Below are positions 13,001 to 24,235 of a stretch of 64,000 bases of DNA, piece by piece. The position numbers and the translations under genes are program-made. This stretch comes from Phanerodontia chrysosporium (taxonomy: Eukaryota; Basidiomycota; Agaricomycetes; Polyporales; Phanerochaetaceae), in contig MJGA01000002.1 of NCBI GenBank assembly GCA_001910725.1, positions 248,001 through 312,000 of the forward strand, given 5' to 3'. Every line of letters starts with the position of its first letter. Position 1 is the stretch's first letter. The notes beneath the pieces are model-generated. The model saw only the letters and a list, made by a program, of their open reading frames with translations. It had not been told where the DNA came from and made no database searches.

Positions 13001-16000
13001 CAGTAGGCATACCGTTTGATTCTCGGAGTCCATGTTCGCGCCAGCTGCGGAGACAGTAACATGATGGCGAGCATCTCAGGGACGGTAACCAGGATCTGGC
13101 AGTTTTGCGGATTGTGAATGCGGTAATCACGCGTGTGAATGGCCCACAAGCTCTCTGGAGCCCTTTTAGCCCCTGCTCCCAACGTGCGATGGATTGTGGT
13201 ACTCACTGCCGACGGCTTTATACGTCTTGTTGAACCGTGCGTACACCTCGGCGGCGATCTGACTGACTAGTGCCTTCGTAGGCGCAACATAGACCAGGAT
13301 CTCGTCGTCTGACCGGCGCAAGACTTGCTCCATAGCATAATAAGACACGAAGGTCTTACCGGCACTAGTGGGAGCTACAAGTACGTCAGCATGGGTGATG
13401 GCGCGGACAGGAATTCCGCTTACCGACAACTAGGACCGAGTGGTTGAGGTTGTCATTCTCGTCGACGTCGTCGAGACAGTCGAGCACCTGCCTCTGCCAG
13501 GCATCCGGGTTGAACGACACGCGCGGATCTGGCTGGCTGTCCATCGAGCGGTCCATGTACTCTCCGAAGAGCCGCAGCTGCCAGACGACGGGGTCCTCCA
13601 TGATTTCCATGAACTCGTACACGGGCTTCTTGTTCTTCGAGTGCACGAGCTTCTTGAACTTGAACGACAGCTTGCGGTCGTCCGGGACCGGGTTTGGCGA
13701 CGTATCGAGCAGCACTACAATAAAGTCGGCGAAGCCGAGGCACTGCAGCACACTCTCGAGCGCAGCGCGCGCCGCGGGGAAGAGGCTGCCACGCTCCGCA
13801 AGGTTCTTCACCATGCGCATGATCGCGACCGTCCGAGCGTCGCGCACTCTTGCCTGCTTCGCCTCGTCCTCCGAGTCCGCATCGGGGTCTTCGAGCCAGC
13901 GCTGGAACTCGAGGTGGATCCGGAGGAGCCGCATCTCGACCGCGAGCCATCCCGACTCTGCACGACCCGCGTTGCCGAGGAGGCGCTCGAGGAGGGAAAT
14001 CTTCTCGTCCGTCGACAGGCCATCCATTTTCTCCAACTGGTCCTTCCACCATGTCTCGTTCGAGTGGTCCTGCGTGCCCATCTTCCGCGCCAGGTTCTGC
14101 TGTCGAATCTGTTCCGCCTTCGAGACATGCACCTTCTTTTCCTTTGCGCCCTTCTTCGGCTTCTCCGATCCGCTCTCCTGGAGGATCTCAGTGAGCTGTG
14201 TGAAAGGACCAACAGCGACACTATGACTTACACTGAAAGTCGGGGACAGGGGTGTACTTGGTCGAGTCGACGCCGGCGTCGTCGCCCTGGTCGACGGCAG
14301 GGATGGAGGCAGGGATGGAGGCGTAGGCTTCACGCCTGGAACGATGGTTATCCTCTGCAACGCCTTCCCGAACGCGCCCGTCAAGCTTTCCGCCTGCCAC
14401 TGCAGCTTGGCCGTAAACCGCTGCTCACTCCGGAGCTGCTTCTTGCGCTGCCATTCGTCAAGCGCCGGCAGTTTGTCTTCGCCTCCTAGGTGCTTAGGTA
14501 GGATGGCTCGACGATGGTTGTGCCAGTGTTGTGCATCTTGGAACACGGTGTTGAAGTCCATCTCCGCGTCGCCTGCGTCGTCCTCATTCTCAGGCACCTC
14601 GATATGAGCTTCCTCCAACGATTCGTTGAAGACTTCGTTGTGGAACGGCAACAGCTGCAGAGGTTGTGGGGCGGCCGTCGTCGCCGCATGCGCCTCCACA
14701 TCAAGTGCCGCCACAGGATACTGTGCGGCCAATCTAGAGCAGTCAACTTTGGGCAGCTGCTGTTTCGTCCAAAGTGTCTCCAGCTCGGCCGCGACCTTGT
14801 CACCGAGTACTTCGGTAGGAGATGAAGAAGGGTGTGCGAGCATGAAATGGAGCAAGTCTCTGAAGATGCGCCCATCGACGTCCGCCGTTGCCGAGTGGCC
14901 GTGAGTCGCTTCGTACGCGAAAGAGCGACGGGAAGAAACTCTTTCCTCAGGTAGGCATCCAGGCCTTCATGAACGTCTTTGTAAGGTCGAGCCCTTTGTT
15001 CAAGAGACAGTAGAGGCAGCAGGATGAGGTGTCCGGTGAATGCGTAGAGGGCAAGGACGGTGAGGGGGTCGTTCAAAGGGAGCCTCAATCTCACGAGCCC
15101 CAGGAAGCGGTCAAAAGACTCGGGTTCTTCTTCTGCGGGCGAAGGAGGCAGAGTGGGCAACAGTGACTCGCGTCGCTTCTTATCCAGCTGGTTCAGGTGT
15201 TTCTGGGCTTCTTCGACTGCTTCCCAGAACTTGGGCGACAGTCGCTGGCGCGCTTTTAGGTCGAGTCTTTGTTCTAATATGAATGAGGTGATCTGTTATA
15301 CTGTGAGATGGCATCATGACTTCGAGTGCTGGCTCCAGCGTACCTTGCTATCGCGGAACTGCGTTCCGCGCAACATACTACAGGTTAGGCCCTGCGTGAT
15401 GAAGTGGAAAATCCTGACGCGCTGTGCGAGCTTGATACTGATCGCTGCAGCAGTGCCCATGTCATTTTCGAGGTCGATCGCACCACCGTCGTTTATCATG
15501 ATGTACATCGGCTACACGGAGGTTGATTAGCTTCAGAACCGCATGTAGTCAATGAAACGTACCTTGCGAGACGATTGGTACCGCAGCCATGCCTTGTCAC
15601 CGATATCAAGGAAAGTATGCACAGGGATGCGAAGGCGTTTACAATGTTCGATGAGCATGGTTCGAGCGAGCAATCGAGATGCGAAGGTGAAGTCGTCCTT
15701 GTCGTATGGTAGGTTCAAGTGACGTGCATCTGAAAAGCCTACTTTCAGGATGGTTCCAAGCTAGATATAGGGCAGCATACCATCCCAGAAGACAATCTCG
15801 AAGACGGCGCCACGTTTGAGGAAGTCATCAAGCAACGTTTCGACATTGTGCATAGCATGAAGTATTTGGAAGCTGATGTCTGGGATTTTGGATGAGTAGC
15901 ATCATAATGTGCGACTTTAAGGGGCTCACCATTTTGGCGACCAAGGGCAAGGAGGGGATCGTCAAGCGCAAGCTCGAGGAGGGAGTCACCTGCGAGATGT

Positions 16001-16218
16001 CCTCAGCCCACAGGACAACTGCTTCACAAGGCACCCACCATCGATGATGAACAGCTCATTCCAGCGTAATCTCCAATAAGATCCATACGCCTTGCGCGGC
16101 GACTTCTCTTGAGATACCATGCCTCATCAAAGTACTTCAGCGCCGTCGCAGGTGACGCGATGCCGGGTGAGACGACGGCGTCCTCCTCCTCAATGAGCGT
16201 GTCGAATTCGACATCCAT
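10074..16218 (-). CDS. DDX60-like Ski2-family DExH-box RNA helicase
   Basis: A large gene of about a dozen exons, roughly 1,750-1,800 aa, close to the usual DDX60 length. The N-terminal part (16218-15530) has the [15 protein letters not shown] and [20 protein letters not shown] blocks typical of DDX60. Helicase motifs in order: Walker A APTSAGKT, split by an intron (13376-13351); Ib-like [27 protein letters not shown] (about 12948-12910); III LSATIGD (about 12810); [14 protein letters not shown] (about 11575-11540); and VI QCAGRAGRRG, split by an intron (about 11430-11360). A C-terminal helical region ends at 10074. I take ATG 16218-16216 ([13 protein letters not shown]); an in-frame ATG at 16272 is possible. 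Vertebrate DDX60 is an interferon-induced antiviral factor and a ribosome-associated regulator; the fungal role is not established. No frameshift was found across 6 kb. Confidence 0.88.
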
Positions 16219-16576
16219 GGCGGTAGATGATAGTTCAAACGTAAGACGAAGAAGGTTGGCGGTATGCCGCATTCCAGGTGCCCTCTGAAGCTTGAGTGTG
16301 GAAGATTCGAGCAGCTATGATATCAGAGGTACTTTCCGTCGAGTAAGCCCGCAGTTGTCGCACAAAACAGCCCCTGATTTGGTTTGTATGCAGCAATTGC
16401 GGTTCTACTAGACGGGTTCTGGTTGTGGACGGGACAGCGGAAATATCTGACGGGTGGTGGGAAGACGAGAATGAGATCGACCCGCAAGCGCATCTTCCCC
16501 GCGAGTGGCTTGGGCGTCTAACCGACCCCGTAGAGACCTCGACGCCTTCCGCGTACTTGTTCGTCTCCCTTCCACT
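16219..16576. promoter_or_regulatory. Divergent promoter between DDX60-like and DUF1770-like genes
   Basis: The two start codons (16218 on minus, 16577 on plus) face away from each other across about 358 bp, so this region must hold both core promoters. I cannot identify a TATA box or a specific factor site with confidence. Confidence 0.4.
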
Positions 16577-17119
16577 ATGTCGACTGTACGCATCGGACGC
16601 GATGACTTTAAGCCTCCCCAACACACATACGACGACCACAGGGCACCCGGAGCCTCCACTCTTCTCACGAACGCCGACAGAGAATAGCGGTACCAGCCAT
16701 CCCCGACCTGAGGTTCGAGCACACATACCTCAGAAACGTGAGGAAACACGTGCATGTGGAACGTGTCAAGGCACATACACACGAGAAAGCAGCAGTGCAG
16801 GCGTACCCTCCAGGAGCAGAGGTCGTGCACGTCGCGTGGGGCAATGTGCTTTGGATCACGTTCAAGGAGCAGGTCATATCGCCTCTGATTCAAGGACTGC
16901 TTTGGTGCGTGTCACTGCTACGCCGCCCCGCATACTATTCACCATGTGTTCGTTGGGCACAGGGGTGCCTTGCGGTGGTACCTAATACCTTCTGCGGCCA
17001 TCTTTGGTCAGAACTTCCGCGCTTGGTGGGAACGCGGGGACGCTCTGGCCTCCAGGCGTAGGGGAGACAGGCAGACAATCGACGGTGTGAGGAGTCTGGT
17101 GTTTCCAAAGCCAGCGTAG
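16577..17119 (+). CDS. Small membrane protein, DUF1770/ATG43-like
   Basis: Exon 1 16577-16904, intron 16905-16962 (GTGCGT...CACAG), exon 2 16963-17119; the splice reads L-W-G-A. The product starts MSTVRIGRDDFKPP and contains IAVPAIPDLRFEHTYLRNV, WGNVLWITFKEQVISPLIQG and a C-terminal amphipathic or membrane segment WGALRWYLIPSAAIFGQNFR. This is the arrangement of fungal DUF1770 proteins; I believe that family now includes the fission yeast mitophagy receptor Atg43, but recall this only from memory. One base is missing near 16680 (GCCGACAGAGAATAG) between NADR and IAVPA. The exons total 485 nt, so one added base gives 162 codons. It stands head-to-head with the DDX60-like gene. Membrane location is predicted; the mitochondrial role is inference. 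Confidence 0.65.
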
Positions 17120-17584
17120 AGGTGCGATTACTTGTATTTATATGCTCACTCCAGAACTTGAGAAACGGATAAAGATGTGTAGTGAGTGTGGGATACAGTA
17201 CTTGTACCTTCCCAAGACCGAAACGTCATCGAAGTTCATATGCATAGGTTCACTGTCGGGTTCACTGTCGGGTTTCCTGTCCACCTCAGTGACTGCGCAA
17301 TCTAGTCCTATGCCGCGGAATATGAACGCTCTGAAAGTTCTTGAGCCGCGCGCAGGTTTGGACGCCAGAAACATGCTGCAACAGTGTTTCAAATGTCGGC
17401 GGGGATCCACTCATCGTGAGACTTCCTTTGTTACCCCGTTCTGAGCGCATCCGGACTTCGCATTGACGTCGTGGCCGGAAGCTGGTGTCAGCGTTCGGCG
17501 GGTTGTAGGGTCCTCTTCCCACACCACAATCTCTCATATTAGCCCCGCGGAGCACTTTCCACCTCTCTGACATACACATCCCAC

Positions 17585-19069
17585 ATGGCAGACGTGAAAG
17601 TAGGCGTTGCAGGTGGAATCAATGTCGTCGACTTTGGGCCCTTCCTGGACGGCTCGCGCAGGCAAGATGTTGCTGACGCCATTGTTCAATCGTTCAAGGA
17701 CATCGGGTTCGTGTACCTAATCAACCATGGCCTACCACAAGATAAAGTGGACGCCATGTTCGACTGGGTGAGTCGCTCCCTGATGGACGTTTGCTTCCCT
17801 CTGAGTTGATATGGGTCATGCAGTCGAAGCGCTTCTTCTCCCAGCCGATGGATGTGAAGATGCTTGCACCACATCCCCCTAGCGGATCGCACCATCGTGG
17901 TAAGAGAATACATTTGTCTCACTCTGTACGCGTCTGGACACGTCCAAGGCTACTCGGCCCCCAGCGTCGAAAAGGTCTTGAGCGAGGTCTTCGACTCTGC
18001 GGAGCAGAAACAGCGTCGCGCTAAAGCTCCAGATCTGAAAGAAAGCTTCGAATGCGGGCGCGAGGACGATCCTGTCATGCCAAACATCTGGTTGCCAGAC
18101 GGCGTGCTTCCGGGCTTCAAGGAGGCATGCACGGACTTCTACTGGGTAAGCATGTCTCATTGGAATCGGTCTGACTGAGGCATGCTGAACCAGGATGACC
18201 CAGGCTTGCCGAGAGATACTCGAGGTGAACTTTCTACGTGCTCTTGCATTAGGCCTCGGAGTATCAGAAGACTATTTCCTGCAATACCACACGAATGCAG
18301 ACAATCAGCTGCGTCTGTTGCACTACCCGAGGTGCGCCAATACCCCTGAGGCCCACGCAGTGCTGCCTAACGGCTACGTAGCGTCCCGGTAAAGCGGCTC
18401 GAGCAGGAAGAGGTCACCCGCATCGGCGCCCATAGCGACTATGGCAGCATCACGCTTCTTTTCCAGGACAACGCGGGCGGGCTCGAGGTCGAGGATCCGA
18501 ACAAACCCGGCGAGTTCAGGGTGAGCGGCCTCGCGCTCAGGTTTCCGCGATAGCTCAGTGTCCGCAGAGCGCCACCCCGTCGACGGCGCCGTGATCGTCA
18601 ACGCCGGGGACTTCTTGCAGCGCTGTAGGTGTCTATCTGCCCTGTCGGCGATTGCAGGTCAGATAAAGTTCGGGCGGCAGGGTCGAACGATATCTTGCGC
18701 AGCACCGTCCACCGCGTCCGTGCCCCGCCCAATTTCGCCAGCGCGGATGGCATGACGCCCGGCGCTACTCGATTCCATACGTCCGTCTATCTTTCCCCTA
18801 TCTCTTGGCATTGTCGATGACACCTGGGCTTCAAGACAGTTCTGCGCTCCGGTAGGTACTTCATTTGAGGCGTATGCATGCGCTGACTCCGCAATAGGAC
18901 TTCAACACGATCGTGGATTGCATACCCACAACGTACTCGGCGGAACGGCCGAAGAAGTACGAGCCTACTTCGGTTGGTCGAGTTTGCTGCTCTGGCGTAG
19001 GTTCCGGTGACGCTAACTGTTCGCCAGCCCGCACAGTACATCATGCAGCGCCTTGCAGCAAACTATTGA
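17585..19069 (+). CDS. 2-oxoglutarate/Fe(II)-dependent dioxygenase (isopenicillin N synthase-like)
   Basis: Ten exons: 17585-17767, 17824-17899, 17949-18145, 18204-18331, 18382-18520, 18570-18624, 18681-18780, 18840-18851, 18898-18972, 19028-19069. The start MADVKVGVAGGINVVDFGPF leads into the DIOX_N domain (IGFVYLINHGLP, SKRFFSQP, GYSAPSVEKV). The catalytic core has the Fe ligands in AHSDYGSITLLFQD (His and Asp) and STVHRV (second His); the RYS Arg/Ser pair binds 2-oxoglutarate. It ends near YIMQRLAANY. The family oxidises varied small molecules, and the substrate cannot be read from sequence. Exon 8 is a 12-nt microexon (F-C-A-P). One base is missing near 18760 (ACGCCCGGCGC), just before RYS. 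The exons total 1007 nt; one added base gives 336 codons, the normal family length. Confidence 0.88.
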
Positions 19070-19314
19070 CGACTCGGTGGTGACTTGCAGTGTGAAAGTC
19101 TGGCCATAGGTTATCGTGATCTTTAGTACAGGATATACATAGATAGGCGAATAGGCTCGAATCGCACAGAGGATCTTGAGGATGTCGGCATAGCATGGGT
19201 GTGTCGCAGGGGTGGAGGGTATATGTCCTTGGAAGGGGACATCCGGAATTAGAGAGGAGGGAGAAGGGGGTTTAAGGCTGGGGTATCCGTAAGAGGCGTT
19301 TTATACGGTGACTG

Positions 19315-20352
19315 TCAGAAGCCATCGAGACACCCTTCAGAGTCCTTCAGGCCGAGCTGCCAAGTCATCTCTTTTTCGTATCCTTGTGTGATGGTAATAT
19401 CTGCAAAATGTAAGAAATATTTATGAGAACAGTCCACATCAGTTCAGGTCGACTTACGTGGAGCTCTTTCTTTTCGTGGCGACATAGGGCCTTCAGACTC
19501 GTCTGAGGACGAGGCACCGTCAGAAGTAAGAGATGGGGTGCGGTCATCCATTGCGATTGTGGCCTGCGCTGCCTGGAAGTATGCTGCACGCTTGCCTGCT
19601 GGCGAAAGACGTATAAGACAGGAATACATAGTTGACGAGCTGACAGCTCGCTTACCACCGTCTACCGTAGGAGATCCGTCGGACTCCTCCAGGCTAGATG
19701 GATTCGCCATCGGGGATGGCCGGTGGCCCTGGCCACCGACAGACCTGCCTGCTGACGGGCCGTCGTCCTCATCAGAGTCGTCAGTCCTGAGGCAGAGCCG
19801 AGGCAATGGTGTCCCAGGCCGCCGCATGAAGAACGCGAGCGCCCGATCTGCGTCCTCCTCGCCGTCGGAGTCCTGCTCCATGAACGCGGACACGGGGTTT
19901 GCCGAGCGTTTTGGCGGGGGAGAAGACGGGCCACCGCCATAGCGAATGCCGACGCCAGGGAGGTCGACCTCCTGCGAGCCGTCGTCGAGGACTGTAACAC
20001 GCTGGAGTTGCCGCGACAAATAATCCTCGTCGTCAGTATCCACGGGCGAGTCCACTGGCGAATCCTCCGGGGAGACTTCCCTGCCGTCGCGATACACACG
20101 CCGACCGCGCTCTGGCAGGTCCAGAGCAAGCTTGCCGTGGCGAGAGACATGGATGGACGTGCGGTCGTACTCGTCGCTGCCGTACGTCGTGCCGATGGTG
20201 CCCGTCTTGCTCGGTCGCACGAAGTGCACCTTTGAGTCGAGCACGGACGAATCTATAGCCATGAGGTCATTTAGGGAGTGTATGCGCTGTGGGGGCTTCC
20301 CCTGGACCTGCTGCAAAAGCTTGTTGGTGAGAGGGGACTCAGTGTGGCGCAT
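19315..20352 (-). CDS. Hypothetical acidic, Ser/Asp-rich protein
   Basis: Three exons (20352-19656, 19595-19458, 19400-19315) joined by GT-AG introns total 921 nt, a clean 306-aa frame. It starts MRHTESPLTNKLLQQVQGKP and contains LMAIDSSVLDSKVHFVRPSK and STYGSDEYDRTSIHVSRHGK-like basic blocks. A disordered region follows, rich in D, E, S and P (SPEDSPVDSPVDTDDEDY), then AAYFQAAQATIAMDDRTPSL; it ends in WQLGLKDSEG. I do not recognise a domain. Many S-P and S/T-D-E sites suggest a phosphorylated, disordered protein, perhaps nuclear. The clean total length supports a real gene. Confidence 0.65.
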
Positions 20353-20887
20353 AGTAGGAATCGACAGTAGGGAAATGTGGTTTCTCGAGAGGGGTATTAA
20401 AGGAGGGCCATAGGAGAGAAAGCTGAAGATGTGCGAGAGCGAGAAATCTGGGGATGTGATGCAGCAGGCATAGGATATCTATATAAATAATGACGCGTCG
20501 CGTTTCGCTTTGCACGAAGCGCGTTGAACAGGAATCAACAAAAGGGCCACCTACCGACGCGTGAGCATGTGAGCAGGAATCTCATGTCCCGTGGCGGCCT
20601 GTCCTTGCCGCCCTCCAGGCAAAACGAATTATGGGCAATATATTTGTCACGATTGATTCGGAGGTGTTGTACATTGGCAATCATATTGAATTGACCTGTC
20701 GTCAAAGGTGCGATCTCTAGGAATATGACTAGAGTTAACTGCAGAAAATTCATTAGCGAGCCGTGGAGGCAACGAAACATGATGTTGGGCGTCATACCTA
20801 TGAGGCCTGCTCGTCATGCAAGCTGTCGAATTCATCGGTCTCTCCGTGAACGCTCGAGGGTCTTCGGAGCTACTGTTAGAGCTCGTA

Positions 20888-21338
20888 CTACCCGAACTGA
20901 CAGGTTTGGCGCATGAGAAACGCCGTAACAGCTGTCTGGCATCGGCTCCTTCCCAGTGACTGATGATGCAAGCCCCTCGTGGGCTTGTGGGGGCGATGCT
21001 GAGCCGACAACGGACCTGAGGCAGAACCGAGAATGAGATGGGCTCTAAATTCACGCCTCGCTTTTAGCTTGGTGAAGAGTTCGATGATCTCTTGGTAAGG
21101 GTCGGGATCGTCGCGCTGCTCTTCGGTGCCACAAAGTTCGATGGGCTTGAGCTCGATGAGTCCGCTTGCACCAAGGTCTTCTGTTATGTCCACCTCCTCC
21201 GTATCTCCCACGAATAGCTACAGGAGCTATCCGCGGAAACCACCTTCGGGTCTCCAGTGGCGACTCTGGATGAAGCATGGGGGCATCACTCGAGGTATCG
21301 AGAGGAGACAGACTTTCTGAGGATTTCAAGGAGTCCAT
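20888..21338 (-). CDS. Small hypothetical protein, structure uncertain
   Basis: ATG 21338-21336 opens a Ser-rich leader, MDSLKSSESLSPLDTSSDAP. A second frame carries VGDTEEVDITEDLG, IELKPIELCGTEEQ and DPYQEIIELFTKLKARREF, an acidic to helical stretch that looks coding. The frames join only if bases are missing near 21240 and 21215 or if an unrecognised intron lies there. The 3' part may extend to about 20650 in another frame (ADARQLLRRFSCAKPVSSG). No family is recognised. Its composition resembles the neighbour at 19.3-20.4 kb, but I see no clear homology. Confidence 0.35.
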
Positions 21339-22682
21339 TCGTGCGATAGGCGGAGTTCCCTCACGAGCGATAGAAGTAAAAGTGAGCGAAGTAGCCGATG
21401 ACGAGGTTGAGTCTTGCAGAGATATGGTGGCCGAGACTATTAAATACTAAGACAGCCGCCACTCAGGCCACAGGGGGGGATCATCAGTCTGCATTTCCGT
21501 TCCTTTAGCACGGTGTTTACAAGTGGCAAGGTGGTGTTTGTCGGTGGCAACGGCCCTTGACAAAAGTCGTGAAGTTCAACAAGCAGTGACCAGGCGGGAG
21601 CGGCAAACTTGTTGTTGGGCGCTCGACATCGGGGACGCTCGGCGGTGGCCAGGGCCTTTTGATGTCGTCATTAGGGACCCCGATGATTGCCTTCGCGTGA
21701 GCCTCGTCGTGAAATCCAACTTTTCTCTCGATTCATCTTGAGATGTCACTTGCGCTGCACTGCCCATCATTACAGCCACGTTCTGCGCGGTTCATATTTG
21801 CATTAGCTCGGTGCTGCCCGTTGACGAAGACCCGAGCTTTGCCTAGTTTCTTCTTGTTCCTCTCTCGAGTCATCGACGCTGATTCTGCGCATGATGAGGA
21901 GTGGCATGGAAAGGACGAATTGTCCACGAGCCTCGCGCCCGTATATCATTAATCGTCTTTTTAAATGTTTCGCGTGAAAACACGTGCCAGCACTTTCACT
22001 TGAAAATAATTCAGGATTTCTGTATGCTGTTTAGACGTACTAGAAGACTTCTGTTACGTATTATACAGGCGACGCGTGTGGATGGTGTGGATTAAACGAA
22101 AAGAGTCGTGAACAGCTGGTTGATGCATGGCGTGACGAAGCCTTCCAAACCTGCGAGCGCTGGCCGTTCGCGCATCGGCTGCTCAATCTCGCTGTGACTG
22201 ATGTGTGACCTTTCAAGACTGGTCGCAGAGCAGTGCATTAAAGAGGGCACTTCGTTCATTTTCTGGCAATATTACGTGGATTTAGTCAAGTGCACCATAT
22301 GCCAGTGTATAGGCCAGTATTTTAGTGCTCGAATGTGAAGGCACGGAGCTGCACCATTTCTGCAGTGAAAACGTTAAAAGACCGATTAATGATAGTATCA
22401 GCAATCCTTCTGCTGAACGTAACAGAAATCTGTTTCACCCATTCCCGCGCTGTCCCGGGTCCATCGGTGTGCGTTCTGCTCAGGCCTGCGCCGCCCACAG
22501 CAGGGTGCGTACATTGATCATCACTCGAAGCGATACAAGCTGAAGAATACGCCAAAAATACGCCTTAGTGTAAGCTCGCGTGCTCTTACAGACCATGAGC
22601 TGTGACTGGCAGGTCCACCGGTCCTCGCTACCCAGCTTCAACTTCTGCGTCGCGTCCGGCCAAGACCATAGAAGCAAGGAGC
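21339..22682. other. Intergenic; 3' end holds the relic copy's promoter
   Basis: No supported gene. From about 22420 the sequence matches the upstream regions of copies 1 and 2: GAAATCTGTTTCACCC at 22425, GTGCGTACATTGATC near 22503 and CGCGTGCTCTTACAGACC at 22577. The rest shows nothing recognisable. Confidence 0.5.
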
Positions 22683-23590
22683 ATGTCTACAGACACCGAT
22701 ATGGATGCTAGCCTTTCCAGGGCCTCATCTTCCCTTGCAAGGACTGCCGGGCCTGGCACTACGGAATCTGCATCCAAAAAAAGCAAACGTCATCGGTCAG
22801 TCGAGAGAGGAACGGAGTCGGATTTTCGATGCGAGAAGACTACTTGAAAATGCCCGTGCTTCAGGTGCGTGATCTAAACAGCCCGATCTCGGGTTTATTG
22901 ACCACTGTCTTTTGCGGTGCAGATAAGGCCGCAAAAACATACAACTGTACCTACTGCCAAGATACGCTTCAGACGCCGCACTGGTACTGTGTCGATTGTG
23001 AAGGTGCGTAACCACCATCCTTTTCATAGGACCTAACTTTCGCAGGGAAAACACGCGTCTGCATGAAATGCAAGGCTGAGCAGGACGGCATTCTGGCCCA
23101 TGATGACGAAACCACGTATTCTGGCTACGTCTCAACTGTGTTAGCAGGTCGCCGCGCTGCTGTCGGATCAGCTACTGCGGAAAGTGTAACCACTGTCGGC
23201 GGTAGCACTACCTCTGCGGCAGACGCAGTGCCTGTGGACAGTGAGGCACCAGGCCCTGCGGAGCTTGATTCAGCTGGTCCTGGTGCCCCAGATGGCATCT
23301 AGGCAGCCAGCGAAGGCGCCGCAGAGGAGGGAAAGCTAAGCGACAAGAACGTCACCGTGACCAAGAAACGTGTAGCCCATTCCTTCCAGCACCAGTTCCT
23401 CCTCTACCAGCCAAAACCGGCGAAACGCGAGACCAGCGATCCCGTCAAAGACATGCTCGCTGAGCTCCGCGATCGCTCCGTGTCGTTTGATAGCCGGCTG
23501 CAGCGTCTCGAGGTCCTACTCGAGCGATTGTTAGGTGCAACTCAGATCTCAGGAAAGACGGCAAATCGCAGTGAAGAGGGGCGGCGTTGA
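22683..23590 (+). pseudogene. EF-hand/ZZ family relic with large internal deletion
   Basis: The start matches exon 1 of the full copies (MSTDTDMDASLSRASSSLAR to about 22797, donor GTCAGT). Within about 10 bp the sequence jumps to the end of the first ZZ-finger exon: a frame reading E-E-R-S-R-I-F-D-A-R-R-L-L corresponds to EEWDRIFYARSLL of copy 2. Next come the second ZZ finger (CTYCQDTLQTPHWYCVDCEG, then CMKC), a Ser/Ala/Gly linker with an in-frame TAG at 23300, and the C-terminal coiled-coil block FDSRLQRLEVLLERLLG. About 4 kb of gene (helical region, EF-hand, beta domain, first ZZ finger) is absent. A short spliced ZZ2-only protein is conceivable, but the stop codon argues for a pseudogene. 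Its promoter blocks are still recognisable. Confidence 0.8.
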
Positions 23591-23965
23591 CTCTGGCGGC
23601 TCACCGAGTCAGCCAGAGGGGGCGCTCGGCAGTGGTAGGGGTCCTCCTCAAAGTTGCAACACGTGGACGCCAAGGACTCTTCGCTGGCGAAGCCTAGCGT
23701 CTTGTCTCTTGTTCATCCCACTGACTGCTAGGTCATATAATCTGCGTTGTACACCGCACTCTGTGGCTAATGGATAGCTTGTTCATCTCCGTGAGACCGC
23801 CATCCTAGTCATAGACAAGGATCGACTTTTGGCTGATTCCTCCATATCGTCCCCGATCGACATCGGGCCTGGAGCTTCAAGGCCTCGACGGTGAGCGGCA
23901 TGATTAGGCACGAACGGGGGCACTAGAAGGGCCATTGCATCAGCGCTTCCGCCTTCGAGGACAGC

Positions 23966-24150
23966 AAAGATCTGTTTCAACCGGTCGCGCGCTGTCCCGC
24001 ATCAATGTACATCATACGCATTCAGATCTGCGGCACCCACGACAAGGTGCGTACATCGACCGACGTTCTGAGCGTGATGGAGGCTGAGAACTGCGTTCAA
24101 AGTAGCGCTTCGGTCTCGGGCGAGGGTCGCGTGCTCTTAAAGACCGCGAG
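23966..24150 (+). promoter_or_regulatory. Conserved promoter of EF-hand/ZZ copy 1
   Basis: Blocks shared with the upstream regions of copy 2 and the relic: AAAGATCTGTTTCA at 23966, TCGCGCGCTGTC at 23985, GAGCGTGATGGAGGCTGAGA near 24070 and GTGCTCTTAAAGACC at 24131. The last contains a TTAAA core about 95 bp before the ATG (24236), a plausible TATA-like element at the same distance in all three copies. Confidence 0.55.
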
Positions 24151-24235
24151 ATGACACTCAGATGTCCCTCCTCCTTCGTCGCCAAGTTCCAACGTTGCAT
24201 ATCCTCCGAGGAAGACTTTAGAAGATAAACAGAGG

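Noticed and set aside
13440..14489. 349-codon plus-strand frame
   Set aside because: Antisense to the long DDX60 exon, which has clear family motifs; the plus frame is Arg/Leu-rich shadow sequence.
16425..16985. 186-codon plus-strand frame
   Set aside because: The overlapping frame with IPDLRFEHTYL and a consistent intron explains this region as the DUF1770-like gene.
17142..17444. Frame with a GSLSGSLSG microrepeat
   Set aside because: It comes from a 13-14 bp duplicated sequence; no homology or splice structure, in the spacer between two genes.
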